From Rhodanobacter sp. (GTDB lineage Bacteria > Pseudomonadota > Gammaproteobacteria > Xanthomonadales > Rhodanobacteraceae), in assembly GCA_004298015.1 (NCBI GenBank), contig SCSE01000079.1, positions 1 through 64,000 on the forward strand: a stretch of 64,000 bases of DNA, written 5' to 3'. The notes beneath the pieces are model-generated. The model was not told the DNA's origin. It did not search any database and was given only the letters and a program-made list of their open reading frames with translations. Position 1 is the first letter of the stretch. Each line of letters opens with the position of its first letter. Below, piece after piece: positions 52,034 through 61,675 of the stretch. The position numbers were made by a program, and so were the translations under genes.

Positions 52034-53821
52034 ATGCGCAGGAAGCTCGCGGCGATTGCCCTGCTATTGCCAGTACTGGCGTGGGCCGGTGGACCGGTGG
52101 CAAGCTCGATGAATGCGTGGCGCAGTCGTTCGGTCGCCGATCCGCATGGCCTGATCGCCCAGCTCCGCGACCAGCTTGACACGGCGGGTCCCGGGCTTGC
52201 GCCGACCCGTGAGCGGAGCGTGCTGTGGGGCATGGGTACGGCCGCGATCAACGCCAACGACGATGCCGCCCTGGCCGAGGCCACCCTGCGGCTGCACAGT
52301 CTCGGCAACGCCGACCACGATCCGGTGGCCCTGGCCGCCGCCGGTTACCTGCGCGCGCGGCACGACATCGCCAATGGCATCGGCGAGGGGTTGACCCTGG
52401 CCTTACAGGCGGCCGCCCGGGTGCAAGAGGTCACCGATCCGCAGATCGTCGCCTGGTCACGCTTCCAGCTGTGCGACGCCTATGCGCTGGACGAGCAGGC
52501 GAAAAAGGCGTTGCCGCTGTGCCGGCAGTCACTGGCCAGTTACACCGCGCTGGCCGATCGCTGGGGTATCGCGGACGCCGAGAACGACCTGGGGATCGTG
52601 TTGGCCACATTGAATCGGGTTCGCGATGCGGCAGCGATGTACCAGCGTTCACGCCGCGATTTTGCCACCATTGGCGCGGACGAACTGGTGGTGATGGTGG
52701 GTGACAACCTATCGCCGATGTACCTGAAGATGGGTCGGGCCCGCGAGGCGCTGGCATTGTCGAAGGCATCGCTGGCGCAGGAGCTCGCTGACGGTCGGAT
52801 CAGCGATTCGTTGGGGTCAAGCACCGACATCGCACGCGCCGAAGCGGCGCTCGGACATCCTCACAAGGCCTACGCCATGATCCAGCAGGCGGTGGCCCGG
52901 GCGCGTGCCGCGGGGATGGACGGTGAATTGTCCGATGTGCTGCGGGTGGCGAGTGGGATGGCCGAGAGGATCGGTCTGCTGAAGGTGGCTCTCGGCGATG
53001 TGCGTGAGGTGCTCAAGCTCAACGCAAAGACCAGCACCCCAGCGCTGCGCGCGATCGAGGCCGAGCTGGAACAGCACTATGCCACCCGCGAAAAGGAGCT
53101 GCGGATCCACGATCTGGAGCGCGAAAACCGGATCAACAGCCTGGCCCTGAAAGCGGCGCATGCCGACGCGGCCCGGCGCATCGCCGAGCAGCGTCGAGCG
53201 GATCTGCTCGGCCGCGTCAGCGTGCTGGCGGTAGCGGGGCTTTTGCTGCTGGCCAGCTTGCTGTTCCTGCTGCTGCGCAACCAGCGTCGGTATGCTGAGG
53301 AACTGCGGCTGCAGGCACTGCGCGACCCGTTGACCGGGGTTGAAAACCGGCGTGCCTTCATGCAGCGGGCCAATCTCTTGTTGAGTGAGCCCCGTAATGC
53401 GCAGCGGGTGCCGCATGTGCTGATGTTGATCGATTTCGATCATTTCAAGCGGATCAACGACAGTGCCGGTCACCAGGCGGGCGACCGCGTGCTCGCGATG
53501 GTGGCCGAGTTTCTTCAGGCCGGCATGGGCAAGCAAGCGCATCTGGCGCGGATTGGCGGCGAGGAGTTCGCCGTCCTGTGTCCCGGCTGTGACGCCGAGG
53601 CCGGCATGCGTCTGGCTGAAACGCTGCGGGCCGGTGTCGCCACCTTGTCACTGCCGGCCACTCTTCCGGGTGCCCGGGTTACGGTGAGTATCGGTGTGGC
53701 GGTGTTCGATGGCCATCATTGCCACGACCTGTCGAGCTGGATGCGTGCGACCGACGAGGCGTTGTATTCGGCCAAGGCACACGGCCGCGACCGGGTGGTG
53801 GCAAGCGCCCTGGTCTCATGA
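52034..53821 (+). CDS. TPR-containing membrane diguanylate cyclase
   Basis: The 595-aa protein has a signal peptide (MRRKLAAIALLLPVLAWAGG), a periplasmic region of TPR-like helical repeats (about 40-370), a coiled coil, one membrane helix (VSVLAVAGLLLLASLLFLLL, near 397-416) and a cytoplasmic GGDEF domain with GGEEF near 511. The I-site R-x-x-D is absent (KQAH there), so product inhibition may be lacking. The layout is common in Xanthomonadales. The signal sensed by the TPR part is unknown. It diverges from dusB, with 107 bp between them. Confidence 0.88.
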   Translation: MRRKLAAIALLLPVLAWAGGPVASSMNAWRSRSVADPHGLIAQLRDQLDTAGPGLAPTRERSVLWGMGTAAINANDDAALAEATLRLHSLGNADHDPVALAAAGYLRARHDIANGIGEGLTLALQAAARVQEVTDPQIVAWSRFQLCDAYALDEQAKKALPLCRQSLASYTALADRWGIADAENDLGIVLATLNRVRDAAAMYQRSRRDFATIGADELVVMVGDNLSPMYLKMGRAREALALSKASLAQELADGRISDSLGSSTDIARAEAALGHPHKAYAMIQQAVARARAAGMDGELSDVLRVASGMAERIGLLKVALGDVREVLKLNAKTSTPALRAIEAELEQHYATREKELRIHDLERENRINSLALKAAHADAARRIAEQRRADLLGRVSVLAVAGLLLLASLLFLLLRNQRRYAEELRLQALRDPLTGVENRRAFMQRANLLLSEPRNAQRVPHVLMLIDFDHFKRINDSAGHQAGDRVLAMVAEFLQAGMGKQAHLARIGGEEFAVLCPGCDAEAGMRLAETLRAGVATLSLPATLPGARVTVSIGVAVFDGHHCHDLSSWMRATDEALYSAKAHGRDRVVASALVS

Positions 53822-53842
53822 TACCGGGTGACGTGCAGGGTG

Positions 53843-55141
53843 CTATGGCAAGGCTGCGCCGTCGGGTTGTGGCTGCGCGCTGACAAGTTCGCCGTGAACA
53901 TGTCTGTGCCGGAACAATGGTACGAAAAGGATCGCCATCAGCAGCGCGTAAGCGGCAAAAGCCAGCCAGATGTCGTGCCAGTCCTTGCAGATCGCAACGG
54001 TATCGTTGCAACTGTGATCGGTGAAGAAGTGATCGATGGCGAAGCCGGCGACCAGGCTGCCGAGTACGGCGCCGACGCCGTTGGTCATCAGCATGAACAA
54101 GCCTTGTGCGCTGGCGCGGATCTTCGGGTCGGCCTGGCTTTCCACGAACAGCGAGCCGGAGATGTTGAAGAAATCGAACGCCATGCCGTAGATGATGCAT
54201 GACAGCACGATCATCCACAGGCCACCGGCCGGGTCGCCGAAGCCGAACAGGCCAAAGCGCAGCACCCAGGCCAGCATGCTCATGGTCATCACCGCCTTGA
54301 TGCCGAAGCGCTTGAGGAAGAACGGGATGGTGAGGATGAACGCGGTCTCGGAGAATTGCGAAATCGAAATGATGATGGCCGAATAGCGAACCGTGAGCAG
54401 ATCCTTGTAGGCGGGGATCTTGGCGAAGTCCCTGAGGAAGGTGTCGCCGTAGGCGTTGGTCAGCTGCAGCGCGGCGCCCAGCAGCATCGCGAAGATGAAG
54501 AACACGGCCATATTGCGGTTCTTGAGCAACACGAACGAGGTCAGCCCCAGTCGATCGGCCAGTCCACGGCTGTGCGTGGCATCCAGTTGCGGCGGGCATC
54601 GAGGCAGGGTGAATGCATACAGGCCCAGCAACAGGGAAGCACCGGCGGCAACGCGGAACTGGGTTGCGGAAGCCTCGAAGCCGAGCAGACTCACGGTCCA
54701 GGTGGCGGCGATGAAACCGATCGTGCCCCAGACACGGATCGGCGGGTAGTGGCTGACCACGTCGTAGCCATCCCGCTTCAGTGCGTTGTAAGCCACCGCG
54801 ATCGACAGCGAGATGGTCGGCATATAAAAGGCCATGTTGAGCAACATGACCCAGAACATCATCTGTGGACTGCTGACCCACGGTATGGAGAACAGAACGA
54901 CGGCACCGGCTATCTGAAACAGGCCATAAAGGCGTTCGGCGTTGATCCACTTGTCGGCAACGATGCCGGCCAGCGAGGGCATGAACAGCGACGCGATGCC
55001 CATGGTCGAGAAGATCGCGCCGAAGTTGGTGCCCGACCAATGCTGGGTGTGGAACCACCAGGTGCCGATGGTCAGCAGCCACGCTCCCCAGATGTAGAAC
55101 TGCAGGAAGTTCATCGCAATCAGGCGAAGCTTCAGATTCAC
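53843..55141 (-). CDS. Nucleoside permease, NupG/MFS type
   Basis: A 432-aa inner-membrane transporter with about 12 helices of the major facilitator superfamily. It opens MNLKLRLIAMNFLQFYIWGAW, typical of the NupG/XapB nucleoside:proton symporter branch. The long hydrophobic helices and WG-x-IGF in the middle support this. It probably imports nucleosides. It is convergent with the GGDEF gene, with 21 bp between the stops. Orthology to NupG is likely but not certain. Confidence 0.85.
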   Translation of the reverse strand: MNLKLRLIAMNFLQFYIWGAWLLTIGTWWFHTQHWSGTNFGAIFSTMGIASLFMPSLAGIVADKWINAERLYGLFQIAGAVVLFSIPWVSSPQMMFWVMLLNMAFYMPTISLSIAVAYNALKRDGYDVVSHYPPIRVWGTIGFIAATWTVSLLGFEASATQFRVAAGASLLLGLYAFTLPRCPPQLDATHSRGLADRLGLTSFVLLKNRNMAVFFIFAMLLGAALQLTNAYGDTFLRDFAKIPAYKDLLTVRYSAIIISISQFSETAFILTIPFFLKRFGIKAVMTMSMLAWVLRFGLFGFGDPAGGLWMIVLSCIIYGMAFDFFNISGSLFVESQADPKIRASAQGLFMLMTNGVGAVLGSLVAGFAIDHFFTDHSCNDTVAICKDWHDIWLAFAAYALLMAILFVPLFRHRHVHGELVSAQPQPDGAALP

Positions 55142-55258
55142 GGGCAGGCATCCGGCATGTTGTGTCCCCTGACGCAGCCGAGGGAACTGCCCCGTGGCTA
55201 CCAGCCGAGGCAGGTTAGAGGAAGCCGCGTGCCAGCGGCAAGGCGTGGGCGTCGTCGC

Positions 55259-55858
55259 TCAACGGTCGCTGGCCAGTGCGTCGGCCACCTGTGCGCGCAG
55301 CACTGGCAACAGTGCTGTCTCGAACCACGGGTTGCGCTTGAGCCACACCCGGTTGCGTGGGCTTGGGTGCGGCAGCGGCAGGCAGCCCCGGGACAGGTGA
55401 TCGCGCCACGCCTGCACGGTATCGGTGAGGCGGGTGCCACGAGGGACGCCCAGCATGCCAGCCTGCGCATACTGGCCAATCACCAGCGTCAGTCGCAACT
55501 GTGTGAGCAGCGGCAATAACCGGGGGTGCCAGCTGGGCGCACATTCGGCTCGTGGCGGCAGGTCGCCGCCGCGACCGGTACCCGGAAAGCAGAAGCCCAT
55601 GGGTACGATGGCGACCCGGCTCGCGTCGTAAAATGTGGCCTTGTCGAGGCCCAGCCATTGCCGCAAACGCTGTCCACTGACATCGTCGAAAGGAATGCCG
55701 CTTTCATGCACCTTGCGTCCTGGCGCCTGGCTCACGATCAGCAATCGCGAACTTCCCGAGGCCTGCACGACCGGTCGCGGACCGAGCGGAAGGTCCGCCG
55801 CACAGATCCGGCAGGCGCGAAGGTCCGTGAGCACTTTGTCCAGGCGGTCGGATGTCAC
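55259..55858 (-). CDS. Uracil-DNA glycosylase-family protein
   Basis: A 199-residue protein of the uracil-DNA glycosylase superfamily. Motif 1 is SQAPGRKVHESGIPFDD (near 43-59), motif for substrate binding PMGFCFPG (near 86-93) and motif 3 PHPSPRNRVW (near 163-172) with the catalytic-type His. A Cys pair near the N-terminus (CRICAADL) resembles part of the iron-sulfur site of family 4/5 enzymes, but other ligands are not evident. Its glycosylase activity is uncertain. It is followed after 16 bp on the same strand by... upstream the FAD-linked oxidase gene, which probably shares its transcript. Confidence 0.8.
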   Translation of the reverse strand: MTSDRLDKVLTDLRACRICAADLPLGPRPVVQASGSSRLLIVSQAPGRKVHESGIPFDDVSGQRLRQWLGLDKATFYDASRVAIVPMGFCFPGTGRGGDLPPRAECAPSWHPRLLPLLTQLRLTLVIGQYAQAGMLGVPRGTRLTDTVQAWRDHLSRGCLPLPHPSPRNRVWLKRNPWFETALLPVLRAQVADALASDR

Positions 55859-55874
55859 GATGCCGGTCTCCCGC

Positions 55875-57251
55875 TCAAGGCAGCAGTTTGCCGGGATTGA
55901 GGATACCCTCGGGATCGAACGCCGTCTTGATGTTGCGCATCAGGCCCAGGGCGTTCGGCGACACCGCCAGCGGCATGAACTCGCGCTTGACCAGGCCGAT
56001 GCCGTGTTCACCGGAGAGCGTGCCGTCGAGTGCGATCACCAGCGCGAAAAGCTCGGCCAGGCAAGCATGCGCGCGGGTACGCTCGGCTTCGTCACGTGGC
56101 AGCAGGTTGACGTGCAGGTTGCCGTTGCCGGCATGGCCGAAACTGACGATCAACACCCCATGTTTCGCCGACAGTTGCTTGATCCCGCCGACCAGCTCGG
56201 GCAGGCGGCTGACCGGGACCACCACGTCTTCGTTGATCTTGTTCGGCGAGATGGTGCGCTGGGCTGGCGACAGCGCCTTGCGCGCCGCCCACAAGGACTG
56301 GGTCTCCGCGCCGGTTTCGGCCACGCGCAGCTGCTCCAGTCCGTCACCGCGGGCCGCTCTCGACACCGCCTCAACCGCCGAAGGCAGGGTTTCCGACTCC
56401 CCATCCACCTCGATCATCAGCATCGCGCCAGCCAGCGGCACATGGTCGCCCCCGTGATCGTGCGCCAGCCTGAGGGCGACGTCGTCGATGAATTCCAGCG
56501 CGCAGGGTGTCACCGGCTGCGCCATGATCCGCGACACCGCGCGGGCGGCACTCTCGACGTCGCGGTAGGTCGCCCGCAAGGTGCGTATCGCCGAAGGCTT
56601 CGGGGTGAGCTTGAGGGTAGCTTCGGTGATCAGCGCCAGTGTGCCCTCGGAGCCGATCAGCAAGCGGGTCAGGTCATAACCGGTCGCCCCCTTGCTGGTG
56701 TAGGTGCCGCAGCGGAAGCCTTCGCCATGGCCGGCAACGGCGCGCAGGCCGAGTGTGTTCTCGCGTGGGCTGCCATATTTCACCGTGCGCGGTCCCGCCG
56801 AATTGCAGGCCAGGTTGCCGCCGATCGTGCACCAGGGCGCCGAGCTGGGATCGGGTGGCCAGAAGAAGCCGTGCGGTGCGAGCGCTTTTTGCAGATCGCC
56901 GTTCAGCACCCCCGGCTCGACGATCGCGAGGCGGTTGTCCGGGTCGATCCGCACGATCCGGTTCATCCGCTCGAAGCTCACCACCACGCCGCCATGGACC
57001 GGCACCGTCGCGCCGGTCGTATTGCTGCCGCGGCCCCGTGCGATCACCGGGACATGGTGTTTCCGGCACGCCTGCAGCAACGATTCGACCTGGGCGTGCT
57101 CGCGAGGGAACACCACGGCATCGGGCAGCGCGTGACGCCGCGAATTGTCGTAGGAGTAGGCAATCCGTTCGGCTTCGCCGGTCGCGAGTGCGGCGTCGGG
57201 GAAGATCTCGCGCAGGCAGGTGAACAACTCATTGGGCATGTGCATTGGCAA
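55875..57251 (-). CDS. FAD-linked oxidase, GlcD/D-lactate dehydrogenase type
   Basis: A 458-aa flavoprotein with an N-terminal PCMH-type FAD domain (VIARGRGSNTTGATVPVHGG near 52-71; IGSEGTLALITEATL near 199) and a C-terminal FAD-oxidase domain (SGEHGIGLVKREFM near 415). Such enzymes oxidise D-lactate, glycolate or other 2-hydroxyacids and pass electrons to the respiratory chain or cytochrome c. The substrate is not fixed by sequence. Three Met codons lie at the start (57251, 57245, 57239), and the true one is unclear. It lies 16 bp upstream of the UDG-family gene and downstream of yraN. Confidence 0.88.
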   Translation of the reverse strand: MPMHMPNELFTCLREIFPDAALATGEAERIAYSYDNSRRHALPDAVVFPREHAQVESLLQACRKHHVPVIARGRGSNTTGATVPVHGGVVVSFERMNRIVRIDPDNRLAIVEPGVLNGDLQKALAPHGFFWPPDPSSAPWCTIGGNLACNSAGPRTVKYGSPRENTLGLRAVAGHGEGFRCGTYTSKGATGYDLTRLLIGSEGTLALITEATLKLTPKPSAIRTLRATYRDVESAARAVSRIMAQPVTPCALEFIDDVALRLAHDHGGDHVPLAGAMLMIEVDGESETLPSAVEAVSRAARGDGLEQLRVAETGAETQSLWAARKALSPAQRTISPNKINEDVVVPVSRLPELVGGIKQLSAKHGVLIVSFGHAGNGNLHVNLLPRDEAERTRAHACLAELFALVIALDGTLSGEHGIGLVKREFMPLAVSPNALGLMRNIKTAFDPEGILNPGKLLP

Positions 57252-57302
57252 AGCCTAGTACCACGGTGGGGAATGTTGCGTTCCGGCAAGGGTTGTACCT
57301 GC

Positions 57303-57659
57303 TCACCCAGCGTCGAAGGCAGCGCGCAGCCAGTGCATCTGCGCCTGCGCCGCTGGGCCGTCGTAGCTGACCACGTCGAACCGGCACGGCGACCGCGCGT
57401 AGCGGGGATGGGCAGCCAGCCAATGCTGCGCAGCGAGGATCAGCCTGGTCTGCTTGGTGGCCGTGACCGACGCGGCCGCGTTGCCGTAACCGGCATGCTT
57501 GCGATAGCGCACCTCCACGAAAACCACGGTTTCGCCGTGGTACATCACCAGATCCAGTTCGCCGTGCCGGGTGGTGTAGTTGCGGGCGAGCAGGCGTAAT
57601 CCGACCGCTTCGAGCTCGACGCAGGCGCGTTGCTCGAAGGCGTCGCCCGCGGCCCGCAT
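57303..57659 (-). CDS. yraN: YraN/UPF0102 family protein
   Basis: A small protein (118 aa) with the PD-(D/E)XK nuclease-like core GELDLVMYHGETVVFVEVRYR (near 33-53), typical of UPF0102. The biological function is unsettled. The start codon overlaps the lpoA stop by one base (TGATG), so the genes are translationally coupled, as in many gammaproteobacteria where lpoA, yraN and rsmI cluster. It is followed by the FAD-oxidase gene on the same strand. Confidence 0.9.
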   Translation of the reverse strand: MRAAGDAFEQRACVELEAVGLRLLARNYTTRHGELDLVMYHGETVVFVEVRYRKHAGYGNAAASVTATKQTRLILAAQHWLAAHPRYARSPCRFDVVSYDGPAAQAQMHWLRAAFDAG

Positions 57660-59536
57660 CAGTGCGCGCTGGCCGCGTTGCCGGGGGTGGCGGTCGAGCT
57701 TGCCGGTGCTGGCTGCGCGTCGGGAGCCGGCGCTGCGCCCGGGACATCGTTGATCTGCAGGCTGCCGCCCAGTGGACGCGCCAGGCCGTTGTGGAATTTC
57801 GCCCAGATCAGCACATTGCGCACCCTGCCAAATGGATTGGCGGTGAGTTGGCCGGTGGCACCGGGCAGGTAGCTGCCGGGATGGGCCCGCATCCAGTCGA
57901 TATAGGGAACCAGGTTCCAGGCATCCATGCCGAACGCGAACAACCGTCCCGCACCGCCACGGGCAGCCGGCAGCAGCGCCGCGATGGTGTCATGGTCAGG
58001 CAGACCCGGTTGCGCATTGAACAGCCAGGGTATGTCACAGAACTCGACGCCGTCCAGATCGCGGTTGGCGGCGGCGTCGTCGCTGCCGGCATACACGTGC
58101 GAAGTGGCGAATACCGGCAACTGCACGTTGCCGACCCGCAACTGCGGCAGCAGCAGGCGTGCATCGGTGGGACGCATGCTGATGAAGATGCCGGTGTCAG
58201 GGCTGGCGGGTACGGACGAACCGGGTTTGCTGGTGTAGTTGCCCAGATTCATACCCTGCAGTGCGGAGGTGAAATCGGCTACCACGTGGATGCCATCGAC
58301 TTGGCCGCCCCGAGCGATAAATTCCGCCTTGAATGCGCTGGCTGCCCGTTGGGCAAAGTCATCGCGGGCAATGATCACATAGGCATGCTGCAGGCCGCGT
58401 TCGATCATGTGATCGGCAGCCTGGGCGCCCTCGTTTTCCGGCAGCAGGCCGAACTCGCTGCTGTCTCCTGCAGGCAGCTGGCGGTCATCGGGATGGTTCA
58501 GGGCCAACACTGGCACCGGCAGCGCGGTCTGGCTGAAGACCGCGGCAACGTCGTCGCGGGTCAACGGACCGACCACGAATTGCGCGCCATCGGCGACGGC
58601 CTGCTGGTATCCGGCAATGCTGCCGGCCGTGGTGCCGTGGCTGTTGTAGACGCGCACGGCAGGGCGCGGTGCATGGTTGTGGCCGGCGTGCATGTAGGCC
58701 GCGAAGAACCCCTCGCGGATCGATCGGCCGGCGGCGGCAAAATTGCCGTCCCCCGGCAGCAGCAAAGCGACTTTGGCCGGGACCTTGTAACCCTCCCGTA
58801 CGTCCGCGGCAGGGCCGGGTACCAAGGTACCTACCGGCTGGTTCAGTGCGGCCTGCGATTGCGCCACCACCACGCCGAGCTGGCTCAAGGCTTCGTTGAC
58901 CCATGACAGCATGCGGTCGCCGGGTTTCATCGCGGCCGCACGCTGCTGCAGTGACGGAATACCCAGCTTGCGCAGCAGCGCGAGCGCCTGCTGGCGATTC
59001 TGCGCCCGGTCGAAGCCGGTGAGCTGGCTGTCCATCTGGATGCGCGAGCGGGCGGCGCCCCAGTTGTCGCCGGTGGCCGCCATCGCCCGGGCACGCAATT
59101 CGAGCAACCGGGGTTGTAGCGCGGTCGGTACCACCAGGTGCGGCTGGGTCGTCAGGCGCAGGGCGGTCGCGTCATCATGCCGACTCAATGCCAATTCGGC
59201 ACGCAGCAGGTCGAGGCGGACCGGTTCGTCGCCGCTCAGTTGCTGGCGATCGATTTGCGCAAGGGTATTGGCGGCCAGATCGATGCGCCCTTCCTGTCGC
59301 CAGGCCTCGGCCGCCAGCAGTCGGTAGTGGTCCTGACGGCTGGATGACTGCGCGGCCAACGCCAGGTAGGCCTGTGCCGCCTGCTCGAACTGCCCTTGCT
59401 GCGCCAGCGAGGCAGCACTTTGCGCCGCCTCGATTTCGGCGGGGGTACGCTGCACATTGGCGGGCATGCAACCTGCCAGTGCGAAGGAAAGCAGCAGTCC
59501 GAACACGATGGCACGGCTGAAGCGCATGAGGCGCAT
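57659..59536 (-). CDS. lpoA: Penicillin-binding protein activator LpoA
   Basis: An outer-membrane lipoprotein of 625 aa that stimulates the transpeptidase activity of PBP1A. The signal peptide ends in the lipobox FALAGC (Cys near 22). An N-terminal TPR-like helical domain (about 30-270) is followed by a periplasmic-binding-protein-like C-terminal domain (about 285-590) with AGRSIREGFFAAYMHAGHN. The start at 59536 is preferred because AAGGGA precedes it; ATGs at 59557 and 59527 are alternatives. It diverges from rsmI and is coupled to yraN. Confidence 0.9.
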   Translation of the reverse strand: MRLMRFSRAIVFGLLLSFALAGCMPANVQRTPAEIEAAQSAASLAQQGQFEQAAQAYLALAAQSSSRQDHYRLLAAEAWRQEGRIDLAANTLAQIDRQQLSGDEPVRLDLLRAELALSRHDDATALRLTTQPHLVVPTALQPRLLELRARAMAATGDNWGAARSRIQMDSQLTGFDRAQNRQQALALLRKLGIPSLQQRAAAMKPGDRMLSWVNEALSQLGVVVAQSQAALNQPVGTLVPGPAADVREGYKVPAKVALLLPGDGNFAAAGRSIREGFFAAYMHAGHNHAPRPAVRVYNSHGTTAGSIAGYQQAVADGAQFVVGPLTRDDVAAVFSQTALPVPVLALNHPDDRQLPAGDSSEFGLLPENEGAQAADHMIERGLQHAYVIIARDDFAQRAASAFKAEFIARGGQVDGIHVVADFTSALQGMNLGNYTSKPGSSVPASPDTGIFISMRPTDARLLLPQLRVGNVQLPVFATSHVYAGSDDAAANRDLDGVEFCDIPWLFNAQPGLPDHDTIAALLPAARGGAGRLFAFGMDAWNLVPYIDWMRAHPGSYLPGATGQLTANPFGRVRNVLIWAKFHNGLARPLGGSLQINDVPGAAPAPDAQPAPASSTATPGNAASAH

Positions 59537-59616
59537 GGGAAGTCCCTTGATCGTCATGGTCGGCAATGCGCGATGATAGCCGATCATATTGTCCAGCCGT
59601 GGCGCAGGAGTTCACG

Positions 59617-60444
59617 ATGTCATCCGTTCAGCCAGGCTGCCTGTGGGTGGTCGCCACCCCGATCGGTCATCGCGACGATTTGTCCGTGCGCGCGATCGAG
59701 ACCTTGCGTGCCGTCGATGTCGTGGCGGCCGAGGACACCCGGCACAGTCGTCCCTTGCTGGTGCACCACGGTATCGACACGCCGCTGATGGCATTGCACG
59801 AGCACAATGAGCGCGACGCGGTGGACGCGATCGTGCGACGGCTGGTGGCGGGGGACTCGGTGGCGCTGGTTTCCGATGCCGGGACACCGCTGATCAGCGA
59901 CCCGGGTTTCCGACTGGTGCGTGCCGCCCGTGCCGCGGGTATCCGCTGTGTGCCGGTGCCCGGCCCGTGTGCGGCGATTGCCGCGTTGTCGGTGGCAGGC
60001 TTGCCCAGCGACCGTTTTGTCTTCGAGGGTTTTTTGCCGCCGAAGGCCGCGGCCCGGCGCAACCGGCTGCAGCAGCTGGCCGATGAGCCCCGGACGGTGA
60101 TTTTCTATGAATCCTCGCACCGTGTGGTCGAGAGCCTCGCCGATATGCGGGATATTTTCGGGGCCCAGCGCGAAGCCGTGTTGGCGCGGGAACTGACCAA
60201 GCTGTTCGAGACCGTGCTGGGCGAGCCTCTGGAGGCATTGGCCGCACGGGTCGTGGCCGACCCCGACCAGCAGCGTGGGGAGTGCGTGCTGCTGGTGGCC
60301 GGTCGCGGCGAGGAGGCTGATGCGAAACTGGCCGAGGGACGCCGCGTCTTTACCATCTTGCGTGACGCGTTGCCACCAGCGAAGGCCGCAAAGCTGGCCG
60401 CGGCGATCAGCGGCGCGCCGCGCAAACTCCTCTATGAAGGGTAA
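59617..60444 (+). CDS. rsmI: 16S rRNA (cytidine-2'-O)-methyltransferase RsmI
   Basis: RsmI methylates the 2'-OH of C1402 in 16S rRNA. The 275-aa tetrapyrrole-methylase-fold protein shows GCLWVVATPIGHRDDLSVRA (near 7-26), EDTRHS, SDAGTPLISDPG (near 82-93), VPGPCAAI and FYESSHRV. The start at 59617 begins MSSVQPGCLW. The stop codon is immediately at the left arm of a REP-type palindrome, beyond which lies the RNase P RNA gene. It diverges from lpoA. Confidence 0.95.
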   Translation: MSSVQPGCLWVVATPIGHRDDLSVRAIETLRAVDVVAAEDTRHSRPLLVHHGIDTPLMALHEHNERDAVDAIVRRLVAGDSVALVSDAGTPLISDPGFRLVRAARAAGIRCVPVPGPCAAIAALSVAGLPSDRFVFEGFLPPKAAARRNRLQQLADEPRTVIFYESSHRVVESLADMRDIFGAQREAVLARELTKLFETVLGEPLEALAARVVADPDQQRGECVLLVAGRGEEADAKLAEGRRVFTILRDALPPAKAAKLAAAISGAPRKLLYEG

Positions 60445-60516
60445 GCGCACCCTGTGCGCGATGCTCTTCGTTGAGGAGTCAAGAACAAAAGCATCGCGCA
60501 CAGGGTGCGCTCCTAC
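60443..60516. repeat. REP-type palindrome, second copy
   Basis: AGCGCACCCTGTGCGCGATGCT and its exact complement (22-bp arms) flank a 24-nt loop. The core equals the repeat at 19854-19935. The left arm begins at the last base of the rsmI stop codon; the right arm continues CCTAC, giving the GTAGGAGC end in reverse. Confidence 0.85.
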
Positions 60517-60527
60517 TAGACTTGCAG

Positions 60528-60896
<369 letters not shown>

Positions 60897-60906
60897 AGCA
60901 TGTCGT

Positions 60907-60942
60907 GGCACCCCGGTATCGATGCATGCCGGGGTGCCCCGA
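60907..60942 (+). terminator. Terminator-like hairpin after rnpB
   Basis: GGCACCCCGG and CCGGGGTGCC form a perfect 10-bp stem with a 12-nt loop just behind the RNase P RNA. No T tract follows, so it may be a processing or protection stem. Confidence 0.6.
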
Positions 60943-61103
60943 TGAACGCCGATTCATCTCCGACAGCATGAAAAGCCGTCGCATGGAAGGTTGCTGAAAG
61001 CAAAAAATCCCCAGCTTTCATAGACCTTCGTCAGCTTCCTAGAAAGAGCTGGATATTTCGTCACGCGACGCTGCTTTCTCCTTGATTCACAAAAGAAAAT
61101 CCC

Positions 61104-61170
61104 TTGACAGTCTCATGGGGCGAGACTATCGTGGGTTCCAGTGTGAAATTGTGGGATTAAGTGGAGTTAG
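61104..61170 (+). promoter_or_regulatory. mraZ promoter with four-repeat MraZ box
   Basis: TTGACA (61104-61109), 17 nt, then TATCGT (61127-61132). Directly downstream GTGGG-type repeats stand at exact 10-bp spacing: GTGGG (61131), GTGTG (61141), GTGGG (61151), GTGGA (61161), each with 5-nt spacers. This is the known MraZ operator layout (TGGG direct repeats), so MraZ should repress its own operon. Confidence 0.8.
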
Positions 61171-61176
61171 CGCATC

Positions 61177-61623
61177 GTGTTCCAGGGCGAAACCGCCATC
61201 ACCGTTGACGACAAAGGCCGCCTGGCCATCCCCACGACGTATCGGGATCAGGTCGCGGGCGAGTGTGCGAACCGTCTGGTGGTGACCTATAACCCGTTCG
61301 AGTCCGGCTGCCTGTGGTTGTTTCCGCATGCCGAGTGGGAGCAGGTGCGTGACCAGGTCAATGCGCTGCCCAAGGTCAAGGCCGCCCATCGCGACATGCA
61401 GATGAAGCTGGTGGGTGCTGCCGCGGTAGTCGAGCCTGATGGCTCGGCGCGGATTCTGCTTCCGGCCAGTCAGCGTGCCGCTGCAGGCATCGAAAAAAAG
61501 GCGGTCCTGCTGGGTATGGGCAACAAGTTCGAGCTGTGGAGCGAGCAGGCGCATCTGGCGAAGATCCGCCAGAGCATCGGCGAAGACGAAATAACCAACG
61601 AAATGGCGGATCTGCGCCTGTAA
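61177..61623 (+). CDS. mraZ: Transcriptional regulator MraZ
   Basis: A 148-residue AbrB-like double-psi-barrel protein that forms rings and represses the division and cell-wall cluster. It opens [23 protein letters not shown], and the second half repeats the SpoVT-AbrB motif ([14 protein letters not shown]). The start is a GTG seven nt after GGAG. It is the first gene of the mraZ-rsmH-ftsL-ftsI operon, with its own operator upstream. Confidence 0.96.
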   Translation: MFQGETAITVDDKGRLAIPTTYRDQVAGECANRLVVTYNPFESGCLWLFPHAEWEQVRDQVNALPKVKAAHRDMQMKLVGAAAVVEPDGSARILLPASQRAAAGIEKKAVLLGMGNKFELWSEQAHLAKIRQSIGEDEITNEMADLRL

Positions 61624-61675
61624 CTGACTGCCGGATTGGCGCAGTGGCGGGGTGGGACGGGAGCGGGAGTGCGGC

